The notes beneath the pieces are model-generated. The model saw only the letters and a program-made list of their open reading frames with translations. It was not told where the DNA came from and searched no databases. A stretch of DNA of 64,000 nt from an uncultured bacterium. GTDB lineage: Bacteria > Atribacterota > Atribacteria > Atribacterales > Caldatribacteriaceae. Position 1 is the stretch's first letter. Each line of letters opens with the position of its first letter. The position numbers and the translations under genes are program-made. The stretch is taken from positions 1 through 64,000 of the forward strand of contig CALAIW010000017.1 in NCBI GenBank assembly GCA_937922705.1, given 5' to 3'. Shown here one piece after another: positions 53,015 to 62,036 of this stretch.

Positions 53015-54106
53015 TCATATAAAGAGACGGTGCTTGAGTTTTCCAAAACTACAGAAAATTTCGTGAGGAATAGTTCCCGCCCGGCGGGCAAGCTCCTCTA
53101 CTCGTATCTCTTCCTCCCCATCCTTTCCAAGGAAAGTTACCACATCGCCTTGCCTTACCTCATCAATGTGAGAAACATCAATCATGACCTGATCCATGGA
53201 AACCGTACCAATAAGGGGAGCTCGTTTTCCTCGGACAAGAACTTCAAAGTTATTGGAAAAAGCGCGAAAAAGGCCCTGGGCATAGCCCAAAGTAACGACT
53301 GCAACTTTTGTTCTCCGAGAAGTTATAAAGGTCCCGCCATATCCCACTCGAAAACCAGGAGGAAGAACCTTAAGAAGTTTCACTCGAGCTCGGATGGTTG
53401 TCACTGGTCGAAGCCCCAAAGAATGCACTACCTGGGTATCCCCGTTTGGTGACACCCCAAAAAGTGCAATTCCGATACGGTTAAGGGTAAGGCGCATATG
53501 GGGAAAGGAGAGAAAAGCAGCACTATTCGCACAATGGTACTCAAGAGATTTTCCAAAGAGACTCCACCGCTTGAGAAAAGCACAGAACTTGCGAAATTGC
53601 CACTCTGTGTACTCAGGGTCATTCTCAGCACTGGCAAAATGCGTCATAACGCCTGTAAGAACAAGAGGAGGAGAGAAAACTGCCGAAAAGAAGCCATCGT
53701 CAAAATCCCGAGGAAGGCAACCCATTCGTCCCATGCCAGTGTCGACTTTTAGATGAAAACGAACAGATTTCTCCTGTTTTAAACCCTCTTTCCGTAAGGC
53801 TTCGAGCTCCTCCAAAGAAGAGACAACAGGAATAAAACCCTCCTTCACAATTGCCTCTGCTTCATATGGGAAAAATCCTCCAAGGATATAAATATCTCCA
53901 CGAACAGAAGCTCTTCGAAGCTCAAGAGCTTCCTCAAGAGAGGCTACACCAAACTTCCGAAGGCCAAGTGAAGCAAGATAAGAAGCAACATCAATTCCAT
54001 GCCCATAGACGTTTGCCTTAACAACACCCATGATGTCTCCGCGGGGATACACAAGCCTCCTAAGTACCGCAACGTTATGTGCCAGGTTTTTCCGGGAAAT
54101 CTCCAT
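53015..54106 (-). CDS. alr: Alanine racemase
   Basis: VVKANVYGHGIDVAS (PLP Lys), HLKVDTGMGRMGCLP, VGYGGTFITSRRTKVAVVTLGYAQG, GTVSMDQVMIDVS. Confidence 0.94.
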   Translation of the reverse strand: MEISRKNLAHNVAVLRRLVYPRGDIMGVVKANVYGHGIDVASYLASLGLRKFGVASLEEALELRRASVRGDIYILGGFFPYEAEAIVKEGFIPVVSSLEELEALRKEGLKQEKSVRFHLKVDTGMGRMGCLPRDFDDGFFSAVFSPPLVLTGVMTHFASAENDPEYTEWQFRKFCAFLKRWSLFGKSLEYHCANSAAFLSFPHMRLTLNRIGIALFGVSPNGDTQVVHSLGLRPVTTIRARVKLLKVLPPGFRVGYGGTFITSRRTKVAVVTLGYAQGLFRAFSNNFEVLVRGKRAPLIGTVSMDQVMIDVSHIDEVRQGDVVTFLGKDGEEEIRVEELARRAGTIPHEIFCSFGKLKHRLFI

Positions 54107-55664
54107 CCAGCAGTGGAAATCTCCATGTTCCATCGTCTACCACCTTTCGCGCCACATCGATACGTTCAGCAATTTCACGGGCAAGAAGCGATGCCCTTCC
54201 CTCTGCTCGCAAAAGATCGGCTGCAAGACCGTGAAGAAAAACTCCACAGAGAGCTCCACTCAAAGGATCAAGTCCTTGAGCGAGAAACCCACCAATGAGT
54301 CCAGCTAAAACATCCCCGCTTCCCGCAGTAGCCAAAAGCTCATTCCCTGTGGGATTTACAAAAATGTCTCCTTGAGGGCTTGCAATAAGCGTTCCCGGAC
54401 CCTTGAGGACTGTCACACATCTAAAAAAGCGAGCTATCTCCTGTGCAGCCTGTACCTTTCGTTCAGAAACCTCTTGGGCAGACCACCCAAGAAGACGAGC
54501 CGCTTCCCCAAAATGAGGGGTCATAACCCATCCCTCAAGTTTTCCCTCCCATTGTACCCGGTCCTGAGCAATAATGTTTAAACCATCAGCATCAAGCACA
54601 CCCCTTACCGGGGTAGACATAAGAAACCGCTTGAGAAACTCCTTCGTTCCCTCATCCATACCAAGACCTGGACCAACAATCACACTCGAAACCCTACGTG
54701 CTTCAAAACCAGAGATAATGTGCTCTACATCTCCCACGCCATAACTCCACAAGGATAATGAGGGAGAAAGAGCAACACTGACCACTTCGGGAATGTGTAC
54801 TTTCACCATTACTGAAAGCTCGGGAGGAAGTGGCCACACCACCATACCAGCACCACTCCGGTAAGCCCCAAGGGCTACAAGTATTCCTGCTCCAAGCATA
54901 CCCAAAGACCCTGCTACCACCCCAACCACACCAGCAGAAATCTTGTGAGCAAACCAGGGTTTTCGGGGGAGGAGACGACGAACATCCGAAGCAAGAACAA
55001 GCTTTCCTCCTTGGGCCTGCAGAGGTACACCAATGGGGCAAAGTTTGAGCTTTCCCACACATGTCCTTCCTGGGAAAAGCACAAGTCCCCGTTTCACGAG
55101 TCCAAAGGTAACTGTAAGGTGCGCTCGTACTGCTTCCCCAAGAATGCGCCCATCACTTGCATCGACCCCTGAAGGAATGTCCACAGCCACAACAAAAATT
55201 CCCCTAGCCGCATTAATCCTCTGGATAATCTCACGGTGAATTCCTGTAACCTCTCGTGTAAGCCCTGTTCCAAAAAGCGCGTCAACGATAATCGTTCCTT
55301 GCTCTACAACGAAATCCGAGGGCGAAGCAACTCCGTATACCGGAAGACCAAGGCGAACAAGGACTTCATAATTGTATCGAGCATCTCCACGAAGAGCCTC
55401 TGGAGAACCCACAAGATACACTCGCGGGAAAACACCCTCTACGAAAAGATGTCTAGCAACTACCATCCCGTCTCCGCCATTATTGCCAGTCCCGCATACG
55501 ATAGCAACACCCTTGATGTCTCCTCGACTTCTAAGGATAGAGAGAACTTCTGAAGCTACAGCTTTTCCGGCATTCTCCATAAGAAGCAGTGTACTTACAC
55601 CATAGCGTTCACAGGCCTCTTTCTCCCTTTCTTGCATTTCCTCCCTGGTGGCAAGCTCAAGCAT
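54075..55664 (-). CDS. Bifunctional NAD(P)H-hydrate epimerase/ADP-dependent dehydratase
   Basis: YjeF N-domain (MENAGKAVA, CGTGNNGGDGMVVARHL, VDIPSGVDASDG) fused to a dehydratase domain (VLKGPGTLIASPQGDIFVNPTGNELLATAGSGDVLAGLIGGFLAQG). Confidence 0.95.
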   Translation of the reverse strand: MLELATREEMQEREKEACERYGVSTLLLMENAGKAVASEVLSILRSRGDIKGVAIVCGTGNNGGDGMVVARHLFVEGVFPRVYLVGSPEALRGDARYNYEVLVRLGLPVYGVASPSDFVVEQGTIIVDALFGTGLTREVTGIHREIIQRINAARGIFVVAVDIPSGVDASDGRILGEAVRAHLTVTFGLVKRGLVLFPGRTCVGKLKLCPIGVPLQAQGGKLVLASDVRRLLPRKPWFAHKISAGVVGVVAGSLGMLGAGILVALGAYRSGAGMVVWPLPPELSVMVKVHIPEVVSVALSPSLSLWSYGVGDVEHIISGFEARRVSSVIVGPGLGMDEGTKEFLKRFLMSTPVRGVLDADGLNIIAQDRVQWEGKLEGWVMTPHFGEAARLLGWSAQEVSERKVQAAQEIARFFRCVTVLKGPGTLIASPQGDIFVNPTGNELLATAGSGDVLAGLIGGFLAQGLDPLSGALCGVFLHGLAADLLRAEGRASLLAREIAERIDVARKVVDDGTWRFPLLDGDFPEKPGT

Positions 55665-56028
55665 ACACGCCCACCGCCACAGCTACAACAACGTCTCTGC
55701 CATGGGCAAAAGAAAGACTGATTTTGGTAAAGACCTCGTTGCCCCGCCGCAAAACAACCTTTGGTTCCCCCGAGGGAGTATGGAGGATAGAGATATCCCG
55801 AAAATGAAGCACAATACCCCGCTGGAGAAAGAGCTTCTTTATCGCTTCTTTACTAGCAAAGAGGGCCGCGATTCCTTCGTGCCAACGTCTTATGCTCTTT
55901 CCCCGATAGAAAGTAAGCTCTTCTTCTGAAAAAAGGCGAGCAAGAAACCGCTCACCAAAGGAAGAAAGAAGGTCAACAATTCTCGGAATCTCCACCACGT
56001 CGACACCCACAAAGGTTCCACCATTCAC
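55657..56028 (-). CDS. acpS: Holo-[acyl-carrier-protein] synthase
   Basis: VGVDVVEIPRIVDLLSSFGERFLARLFSEEEL, IAALFASKEAIKKLF, ISLSFAHGRDVVVAVAV. Confidence 0.93.
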   Translation of the reverse strand: MNGGTFVGVDVVEIPRIVDLLSSFGERFLARLFSEEELTFYRGKSIRRWHEGIAALFASKEAIKKLFLQRGIVLHFRDISILHTPSGEPKVVLRRGNEVFTKISLSFAHGRDVVVAVAVGVYA

Positions 56029-58142
56029 GAAGCCGCTTCTTTCTCCTTTCGCGCCTTCTCAATAATAGCTTCGGCTATCTGTGGAGGAACCTCTTCATAG
56101 TGGGAAAACCGCATAGTAAAAGAGCCTCGACCCTGAGTTATAGAGCGAAGGTCAACAGAATATCGGAAAAGTTCTGCAAGCGGCACAAGAGCCCTAATCT
56201 TTTGGTATCCGTCCTGTGGCTCCATACCAAGTATCTTACCCCGGCGAGCATTGAGGTCCCCAATAACGTCTCCCATGTTTTCCTCTGGAACCAATACTTC
56301 TACACTCATGATTGGCTCAAGAAGCACAGGATTTGCTTCAAGTGCTCCTTTACGGAAAGCCATAGAACCAGCGATTTTAAAGGCCATGTCTGAGGAATCC
56401 ACAGGATGATACGATCCATCGTATACGGTTACGCGAACATCTATAACTGGGTACCCTGCGAGGACTCCTTCCTGCATAGCTTCCTGAACGCCTTTCTCCA
56501 CAGCGGGAATGTAGTTCTTGGGAATAACACCACCGACAATCTTATCCACAAACTCGAAACCTTGTCCCCGGGGAAGAGGCTCGAGTTCAAGCCATGCATG
56601 TCCATACTGACCTCGCCCACCAGATTGACGCTTGTACTTACCCTCTGCCCGCGCTGTTTTCTTGATGGTTTCTTTGTACGGCACTTTAGGCACTGAAAGA
56701 GCAACCTCTACCCCGAATTTTCTCTTCATCTTCTCGGCAAGAACATCAAGGTGGATGTCTCCGAACCCATATACAATGTCTTCCTTGGTATCTGGCTCCC
56801 GCTGTACCCGGAGGGTGGGGTCTTCCTCAAGCATACGACTCAAAGCTTGACTAATCTTTTCTTCATCTGCCTTACCGACTGGCCGAATAGCTGCCATATA
56901 GTTTGGTTCAGGATATTCAAGAGGAGGAAAAACAATAGGATGCTCCTTGTCTGAAAGTGTATCTCCGGTGAAAACCTCGCTGATCTTTGCTATAGCTGCA
57001 ATATCCCCCGCCCGCACTTCTTTAATAGGCTCTTGTACCTTTCCTCGAACAAGGAGGAGTTGCCCAATCTTCTCTTCCACATCCCGAGAGGCGTTGTAAA
57101 GCCGTGCATCAGCAGAAAGCTTCCCAGAATATACCCGGAAAAAGGCAATTTTCCCAACGTAGGGGTCGCTCAGAACCTTAAAAACAAAAGCCGAAAACGG
57201 GGCATTTTCACTGCAGGGACGCTCCTCCTCTTCTCTAGTTTTTGGATTCTCTCCCCTTACTGGAGGACGCTCAAGAGGATTTGGAGCAAATTCCACAAGA
57301 AAGTCTGCAACTGCTGTGACCCCTTTGTTCTCAAGACCAGAACTGCAAAGAACAGGGAAAATCTTTCGTTCCAGGATAGCTCTCCGTAGGCTCTGCCAAA
57401 GCTTTTCAGAAGGAATCTCCTGACCATCAAGGTAGAGATTGAGTAACTCGTCGTCCGTTTCAGCAATGTTCTCAAGAAGCTCCTCACGCCACCTTGAAAT
57501 CTCCTCAACAAGTTCTTGAGGAACTACATCCTCCCGTATTTTCCCGTCTCCTTCAAAATACAAAGCGCGCACTGTCAAAAGGTTCACAAGCCCACGGAAA
57601 GCACTTTCTTTGCCGATGGGGAGAAAGACTGGAGTAGCCTTAGGGGTAAATTTCGTGCGGATACTCTCCAAAGCTGAATAGAAGTTTGCACCCTCTCGAT
57701 CCATGCGGTTAACAAGGAAAAACACTGGAAGACTCTCGCGTTTCAGGTATTCCCAAGCTCTCTCTGTACCCACCTCAACCCCAGACACTGCACAAAGAAA
57801 AATTACCCCACTATCCACCGCTCTGAGGGCTCCAATAACATTCCCCAGAAAATCCATATACCCTGGGGTATCGATGAGATTCACCTTACAACCCTTCCAC
57901 TCAAAGGGGAGTACCGAAAGATCAATAGAAAGGCCCCGGCGAATTTCTTCCGGCTGCCAATCAGAAACCGTGTTTCCTTCTTCGACTCTTCCCCGCCGGG
58001 TGGTGACTCCGGCATTAAAAAGAAGGGCTTCAGCAAACGTGGTCTTTCCTGCTCCTGCATGGGAAAAGAATCCAATGTTTCGAATATCCTTACTTTTGAA
58101 ATCCTTCAACCGCAACTCCTCCCTTCTCGCATCGTTCCCCAT
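56025..58142 (-). CDS. Elongation factor G-like protein (FusA2/EF-G2 type)
   Basis: GFFSHAGAGKTTFAEALLF (G1), LIDTPGYMDF (G3), VNRMDREG (G4), domain IV YKRQSGGRGQYGHAWLELEPL. G1/G3 variants fit the EF-G-like paralogue family. Confidence 0.88.
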   Translation of the reverse strand: MGNDARREELRLKDFKSKDIRNIGFFSHAGAGKTTFAEALLFNAGVTTRRGRVEEGNTVSDWQPEEIRRGLSIDLSVLPFEWKGCKVNLIDTPGYMDFLGNVIGALRAVDSGVIFLCAVSGVEVGTERAWEYLKRESLPVFFLVNRMDREGANFYSALESIRTKFTPKATPVFLPIGKESAFRGLVNLLTVRALYFEGDGKIREDVVPQELVEEISRWREELLENIAETDDELLNLYLDGQEIPSEKLWQSLRRAILERKIFPVLCSSGLENKGVTAVADFLVEFAPNPLERPPVRGENPKTREEEERPCSENAPFSAFVFKVLSDPYVGKIAFFRVYSGKLSADARLYNASRDVEEKIGQLLLVRGKVQEPIKEVRAGDIAAIAKISEVFTGDTLSDKEHPIVFPPLEYPEPNYMAAIRPVGKADEEKISQALSRMLEEDPTLRVQREPDTKEDIVYGFGDIHLDVLAEKMKRKFGVEVALSVPKVPYKETIKKTARAEGKYKRQSGGRGQYGHAWLELEPLPRGQGFEFVDKIVGGVIPKNYIPAVEKGVQEAMQEGVLAGYPVIDVRVTVYDGSYHPVDSSDMAFKIAGSMAFRKGALEANPVLLEPIMSVEVLVPEENMGDVIGDLNARRGKILGMEPQDGYQKIRALVPLAELFRYSVDLRSITQGRGSFTMRFSHYEEVPPQIAEAIIEKARKEKEAAS

Positions 58143-58152
58143 TGAGAATATA

Positions 58153-58329
58153 TCACAGGATACGCTCACTCAGCAAAAAGAACCAGAGACTTAAAGCAAA
58201 AAGAAGCGCAAAGAGCTTCGCCCGCCAGTCTTCCCACAGAACTCTCCGCAGATACCCCCAGAGAACCTCTAAAACCTTCGATACAAAATTCGGAGCATTC
58301 TCTTGAGTGTTCCCGCTTCGATATCCCAT
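58153..58329 (-). CDS. Small single-pass membrane protein (58 aa) resembling the N-terminal anchor of CdaR/YbbR
   Basis: ATG at 58329 preceded by GGGAGG: MGYRSGNTQENAPNFVSKVLEVLWGYLRRVLWEDWRAKLFALLFALSLWFFLLSERIL. One TM helix; overlaps the cdaA 3' end by 61 nt, the usual cdaR position. Confidence 0.5.
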   Translation of the reverse strand: MGYRSGNTQENAPNFVSKVLEVLWGYLRRVLWEDWRAKLFALLFALSLWFFLLSERIL

Positions 58330-59024
58330 GCCATCCTCCCATGCACTGCGAGGGAAATCTTCCCCGTTTCTTCTGAAATTACGATAGCCAGGGCGTCGGT
58401 TTGTTCCGTAACCCCAATTCCCGCCCGGTGACGGGTTCCAATTTTCTGTTTCGTTTCCACCCTTTCGGCAAGAGGAAGAATGCAACCTGCCGCTACAATC
58501 TTATTTTCCCGAACAACTACTGCTCCATCGTGAAGAGGGGAATCGGGAAGAAAAATGGCAAAAAGAAGCTCCGGTGAAAAAAAAGCGTCTACAAGAACAC
58601 CAGTTTGAATAAAATCCCTGAGACTGTTGGTACGCTCAAGCACCACAAGGGCACCAATTCGCTTTCGCGATAGCGTCTGACATACCAGGGTAAGATCGTC
58701 AATAAACCTACTTCGGCTCTCTTCGTTCCCGATTCGCTCTACAAATCCATGATGATAGAGGCGATTCATATAGTTTCTTCGAAGTTCTGGCTGAAGAACA
58801 AGGAGCACCCCTCCCATATAACCCACGATACATAGGCGCCAGAAGAAACGGAGTTCTCCAAAACCCAGAAAATTAGAAATCCCAGCACTTAGGAAAAGGA
58901 CTGCTAAAAAACGCAAGGGAGGAAAAAGAAGGGTCCCTCTAACCCACCTGACGAGATGGTATGAGAAATAATACAGTATCAGTATCTCTAAGAAGTATCG
59001 CCAGACATTTGGAAGGGAGAAAAT
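58269..59024 (-). CDS. cdaA: Diadenylate cyclase CdaA (c-di-AMP synthase)
   Basis: DAC domain: LPDSPLHDGAVVV, GTRHRAGIGVTEQTDALAIVISEETGKISLA. The track ORF starts at an internal TTG (58916), but the frame is open upstream and encodes IFSLPNVWRYFLEILILYYFSYHLVRWVRGT, matching the CdaA N-terminus; the best start is ATT at 59024 after GGAGG. Confidence 0.9.
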   Translation of the reverse strand: MFSLPNVWRYFLEILILYYFSYHLVRWVRGTLLFPPLRFLAVLFLSAGISNFLGFGELRFFWRLCIVGYMGGVLLVLQPELRRNYMNRLYHHGFVERIGNEESRSRFIDDLTLVCQTLSRKRIGALVVLERTNSLRDFIQTGVLVDAFFSPELLFAIFLPDSPLHDGAVVVRENKIVAAGCILPLAERVETKQKIGTRHRAGIGVTEQTDALAIVISEETGKISLAVHGRMAWDIEAGTLKRMLRILYRRF

Positions 59025-59042
59025 GCCACGTCCCTCCGAGCC

Positions 59043-59975
59043 TCAAAGCAAGAGACTCAAAATCGCCTTCTGAGCATGAAGCCTGTTTTCCGCTTCATCA
59101 ATAACTACCGAATGTGGACCATCTATAACCCCGTCAGTGATCTCCTGACCTCGGTGTGCAGGCATACAATGCATTACCATTACTTCCGAAGAGGCAAAGG
59201 CAAGGAGGTCCTCGTTAACCTGGTATGGTAAGAAAAAGGGTATTCGCTCCTCAAGCTCTCCCTCTTTCCCCATACTTGCCCACACATCTGTATATATCAC
59301 ATCAACACTTTGCACTGCTTTCCGGGGATCAGGTTCATAGAGAATTTCGGCACCACTCTTCTTTGCTTCCTCTTGAGCCCAGTCCCATATACACTGTGAA
59401 GGTTTGTAGCGCTCGGGAGTAGACACAACAAGAAAAAGACCAAGACGAGCAGCAGCAACGATCCAGGAATGGCAAACATTGTTACCATCACCAATAAAAG
59501 CAATTTTTACGTTCAGAGTTCCCTTCTTCTCAAGAATCGTAAAAAGATCGCCAAGAACCTGACACGGATGGTGAAGATCTGAAAGGCCGTTAATGACAGG
59601 GACACTACTGTACTTTGCCATCTCAAGAACTGTTTCATGAGCAAAGGTACGCAGAACAATAGCGTCAACCATACGCCCAAGCACAAGAGCCACGTCCTTT
59701 ACTGCTTCTCGCTTCCCAAGACCTACTTCCTGAGGGCCAAGATAAAAACTCTCCCCGCCGAGTTGTCTCGTTGCCACCTCGAAAGAAACACGAGTACGAA
59801 GGGAAGGTTTTTCAAAGAGAAGAGCAACGATCTTCCCCTCGAGAATCTTTGGACACTCACCCAAAAGCCAACGCTTTTTTAAATCTGCAGCGACATCAAG
59901 AAGAAAAAGGAGCTCCTCTTTTGAGAAATCCGCAAGATCCAAGAAGTGCCGTCCTCGAAATAAACGCGTCATCAC
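59043..59975 (-). CDS. argF: Ornithine carbamoyltransferase
   Basis: EKPSLRTRVSFEVATRQLGG, VINGLSDLHHPCQVLGDLFTI, FIGDGNNVCHSW, HCMPAHRGQEI. Confidence 0.95.
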   Translation of the reverse strand: MMTRLFRGRHFLDLADFSKEELLFLLDVAADLKKRWLLGECPKILEGKIVALLFEKPSLRTRVSFEVATRQLGGESFYLGPQEVGLGKREAVKDVALVLGRMVDAIVLRTFAHETVLEMAKYSSVPVINGLSDLHHPCQVLGDLFTILEKKGTLNVKIAFIGDGNNVCHSWIVAAARLGLFLVVSTPERYKPSQCIWDWAQEEAKKSGAEILYEPDPRKAVQSVDVIYTDVWASMGKEGELEERIPFFLPYQVNEDLLAFASSEVMVMHCMPAHRGQEITDGVIDGPHSVVIDEAENRLHAQKAILSLLL

Positions 59976-61069
59976 TCACCCTTCCTTACCTTTCTCCCCC
60001 GGTAAACTTTCACTACATATGGAGAGAGAAATGCCCGTAGTACTGCTCCATAACCAGCGCGAAATGACACCACATCTCCAACCCGGTAGGATTTTGCGCT
60101 CTCCTCTACATCAAGAATAAGGTAATTGCTTGTTGCACCTACTATTGTAACATGAGCGTCATCAAAATATAACTGATTCTCATCAACATCTTGCTTTCCT
60201 ATTGCCACAAGAATTCTCTTACGAGGGCCAGAAAAGTTTCGAAAGGGCTTCTCCCCAAAGGCATCGTATCCAGAAGCTCCTTCTTGCAGCGGTTCTTTCT
60301 TGCGCACTTCCACAACCTCTGCCGAAATCACAAAAGCCCCTTGCTTCAGCCAGGGGATGTCTCGTTTTCTACTTATGTCACTCCCAAAGAGCAAAGCTTC
60401 CCCAAACCGAATTTCATCCACTCCCTCAGGTGAGCACCCTTCCTCCCAGAGGGCAAGGAAGGTTGTTCCCCCAACAGAAAGCACGACGTTCTTCTCTAAA
60501 GTTTCTTGAAGAAAGTTCTTTACCTCTACAAGGCGCCTCAAAGCCTCGTAATCAGGCAACACTCCGCTGAGACAAGCAAAGGTTGTGGCAATACCATAGA
60601 CTGAAAGATGAGAAAGATGTCGCAAAAGCTTGGTCACTTCTGGAATTTCCTCAAAAAGCATTCCTTCTCTTCCATCGCCACCCTCTATAGCAAGAACAAC
60701 AGGCTGTACTTTTCCAAGCCTTCGGGCAATGCCATTGAGACGCTCGAGAACTTCGGCATGAGAAACAAAAGGCAGGATACCATACATGCTCAGAGTATCA
60801 AGCTCTTCAAGCATAGGGAGGCGAATAAGGAAAAGCTGCACTTGGGAACCAAGGAGATTGCGAAGTTTTACAAGGTTTGCAAGATTCGAGTCGGCAAAGC
60901 TCGAAAAACCAAAGTCTCGAAAGGCTTGAGCAAGTACGGGATCCGCAAGAAATCCTTTTGTCACAACAACAGGCGAAATTCCCCAAAGGCGGCACTTGCC
61001 AAGAAGTATGGACGCATTTTCTTCAAGAACATCAAGGTTCACTTCAAGGCGGGGATACAAAGAAGCCAT
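59972..61069 (-). CDS. Alanine/ornithine racemase-family PLP enzyme (Orr-like)
   Basis: YPRLEVNLDVLEENASILLGKCRLWGISPVVVTKGFLADPVLAQAF, LIRLPMLEELDTL, GGDGREGML, VGGTTFLAL, EIRFGEALLFG; matches the remembered ornithine racemase pattern better than Alr. 4-nt overlap with argF. Confidence 0.75.
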   Translation of the reverse strand: MASLYPRLEVNLDVLEENASILLGKCRLWGISPVVVTKGFLADPVLAQAFRDFGFSSFADSNLANLVKLRNLLGSQVQLFLIRLPMLEELDTLSMYGILPFVSHAEVLERLNGIARRLGKVQPVVLAIEGGDGREGMLFEEIPEVTKLLRHLSHLSVYGIATTFACLSGVLPDYEALRRLVEVKNFLQETLEKNVVLSVGGTTFLALWEEGCSPEGVDEIRFGEALLFGSDISRKRDIPWLKQGAFVISAEVVEVRKKEPLQEGASGYDAFGEKPFRNFSGPRKRILVAIGKQDVDENQLYFDDAHVTIVGATSNYLILDVEESAKSYRVGDVVSFRAGYGAVLRAFLSPYVVKVYRGRKVRKGE

Positions 61070-61074
61070 CTCGA

Positions 61075-61103
61075 AGAAAAAAGGGGCAGTATTACTGCCC
61101 CTT
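61075..61103 (-). terminator. Intrinsic terminator after rplM-rpsI, directly before the orr-like start codon
   Basis: Minus strand: AAGGGGCAGT-AAT-ACTGCCCCTT then TTTTCTTCG; 10-bp perfect stem plus T-run. Confidence 0.88.
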
Positions 61104-61109
61104 CAAACC

Positions 61110-61505
61110 CTACCGCTTTGAGAACTGGAAACGAGCACGAGCTGCCCTCTGACCGTACTTCTTGCGCTCCTTCATTCTTGGGTCTCTGGTCAGAAGCCCA
61201 GCCTTCTTCAACACACTCCGAAGTCCTTCATCTACAGAAAGCAAAGCCCTTGCGATACCATGAGCCAGTGCTCCCGCTTGACCTGTTAAGCCCCCACCCT
61301 TAACCACTGCTTCAACATCAAAGCGAGTCTCGGTACCAGTGAGCACAAGTGGCTTACGTACAAGCACTTGCCAAGTCAACCTTGGAAAATAATCTTCAAG
61401 ACTCCGTCCATTCACCGTAATCTTTCCACTTCCTAGAGTCAACCATACCTTGGCAACCGATGTCTTTCTTCTGCCTGTTGCATAGTACTTCACAGCCACA
61501 CTCAT
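61110..61505 (-). CDS. rpsI: 30S ribosomal protein S9
   Basis: [56 protein letters not shown]-terminal RARFQFSKR. Confidence 0.97.
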   Translation of the reverse strand: MSVAVKYYATGRRKTSVAKVWLTLGSGKITVNGRSLEDYFPRLTWQVLVRKPLVLTGTETRFDVEAVVKGGGLTGQAGALAHGIARALLSVDEGLRSVLKKAGLLTRDPRMKERKKYGQRAARARFQFSKR

Positions 61506-61507
61506 GC

Positions 61508-61951
61508 TCACTCACTCCCTATTGGCAACGGAATTGGGTTTTGCGCAGCATGAGGGTGAGAGGGACCACGGTATACCTTAAGTTTCCGGATAAGCCGTCG
61601 ACCCAAACGATGATGAGGAATCATTCCCCAGACTGCTCTCCGGATAACCTCTTCTGGCTTTCGCGCCAAAAGAGACCGCAGCGTTTCCTCTTTGAAACCC
61701 CCAGGATACCCACTGTGCCGTCGATACAATTTTTGATCAAGCTTTTTCCCCGTGACTCGAACCTTCTCAGCGTTAACAACAATGACGTAATCTCCTACAT
61801 CACAGAAAGGAACATAGATATTCTTGTGCTTGCCCATAAGAATGGTAGCAATACGAGAAGCTAAGCGACCAAGAATCTGACCTTCCGCGTCCACGATGTA
61901 CCATTTTTTTTCAACGCTCTTAGGCGATGGGACGTACGTTTTATCCTCCAT
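61508..61951 (-). CDS. rplM: 50S ribosomal protein L13
   Basis: [75 protein letters not shown]. Confidence 0.97.
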   Translation of the reverse strand: MEDKTYVPSPKSVEKKWYIVDAEGQILGRLASRIATILMGKHKNIYVPFCDVGDYVIVVNAEKVRVTGKKLDQKLYRRHSGYPGGFKEETLRSLLARKPEEVIRRAVWGMIPHHRLGRRLIRKLKVYRGPSHPHAAQNPIPLPIGSE

Positions 61952-61986
61952 TGTCCTCTCCTCCAACTTAGTCAGAGACAAACCGA

Positions 61987-62015
61987 ATTTTAGGGGAGTA
62001 TAGAGAAATTGTCAA
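61987..62015 (-). promoter_or_regulatory. Sigma70-type promoter of the rplM-rpsI operon
   Basis: Minus strand: TTGACA (62015-62010) - 17 nt - TAAAAT (61992-61987), ~36 nt before the rplM ATG. Confidence 0.82.
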
Positions 62016-62036
62016 GAAAAGAATGGTGATTTTTCT

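Noticed and set aside
58269-58916. cdaA start at the TTG given by the ORF track
   Set aside because: Would delete the first conserved TM segment encoded upstream in the same open frame.
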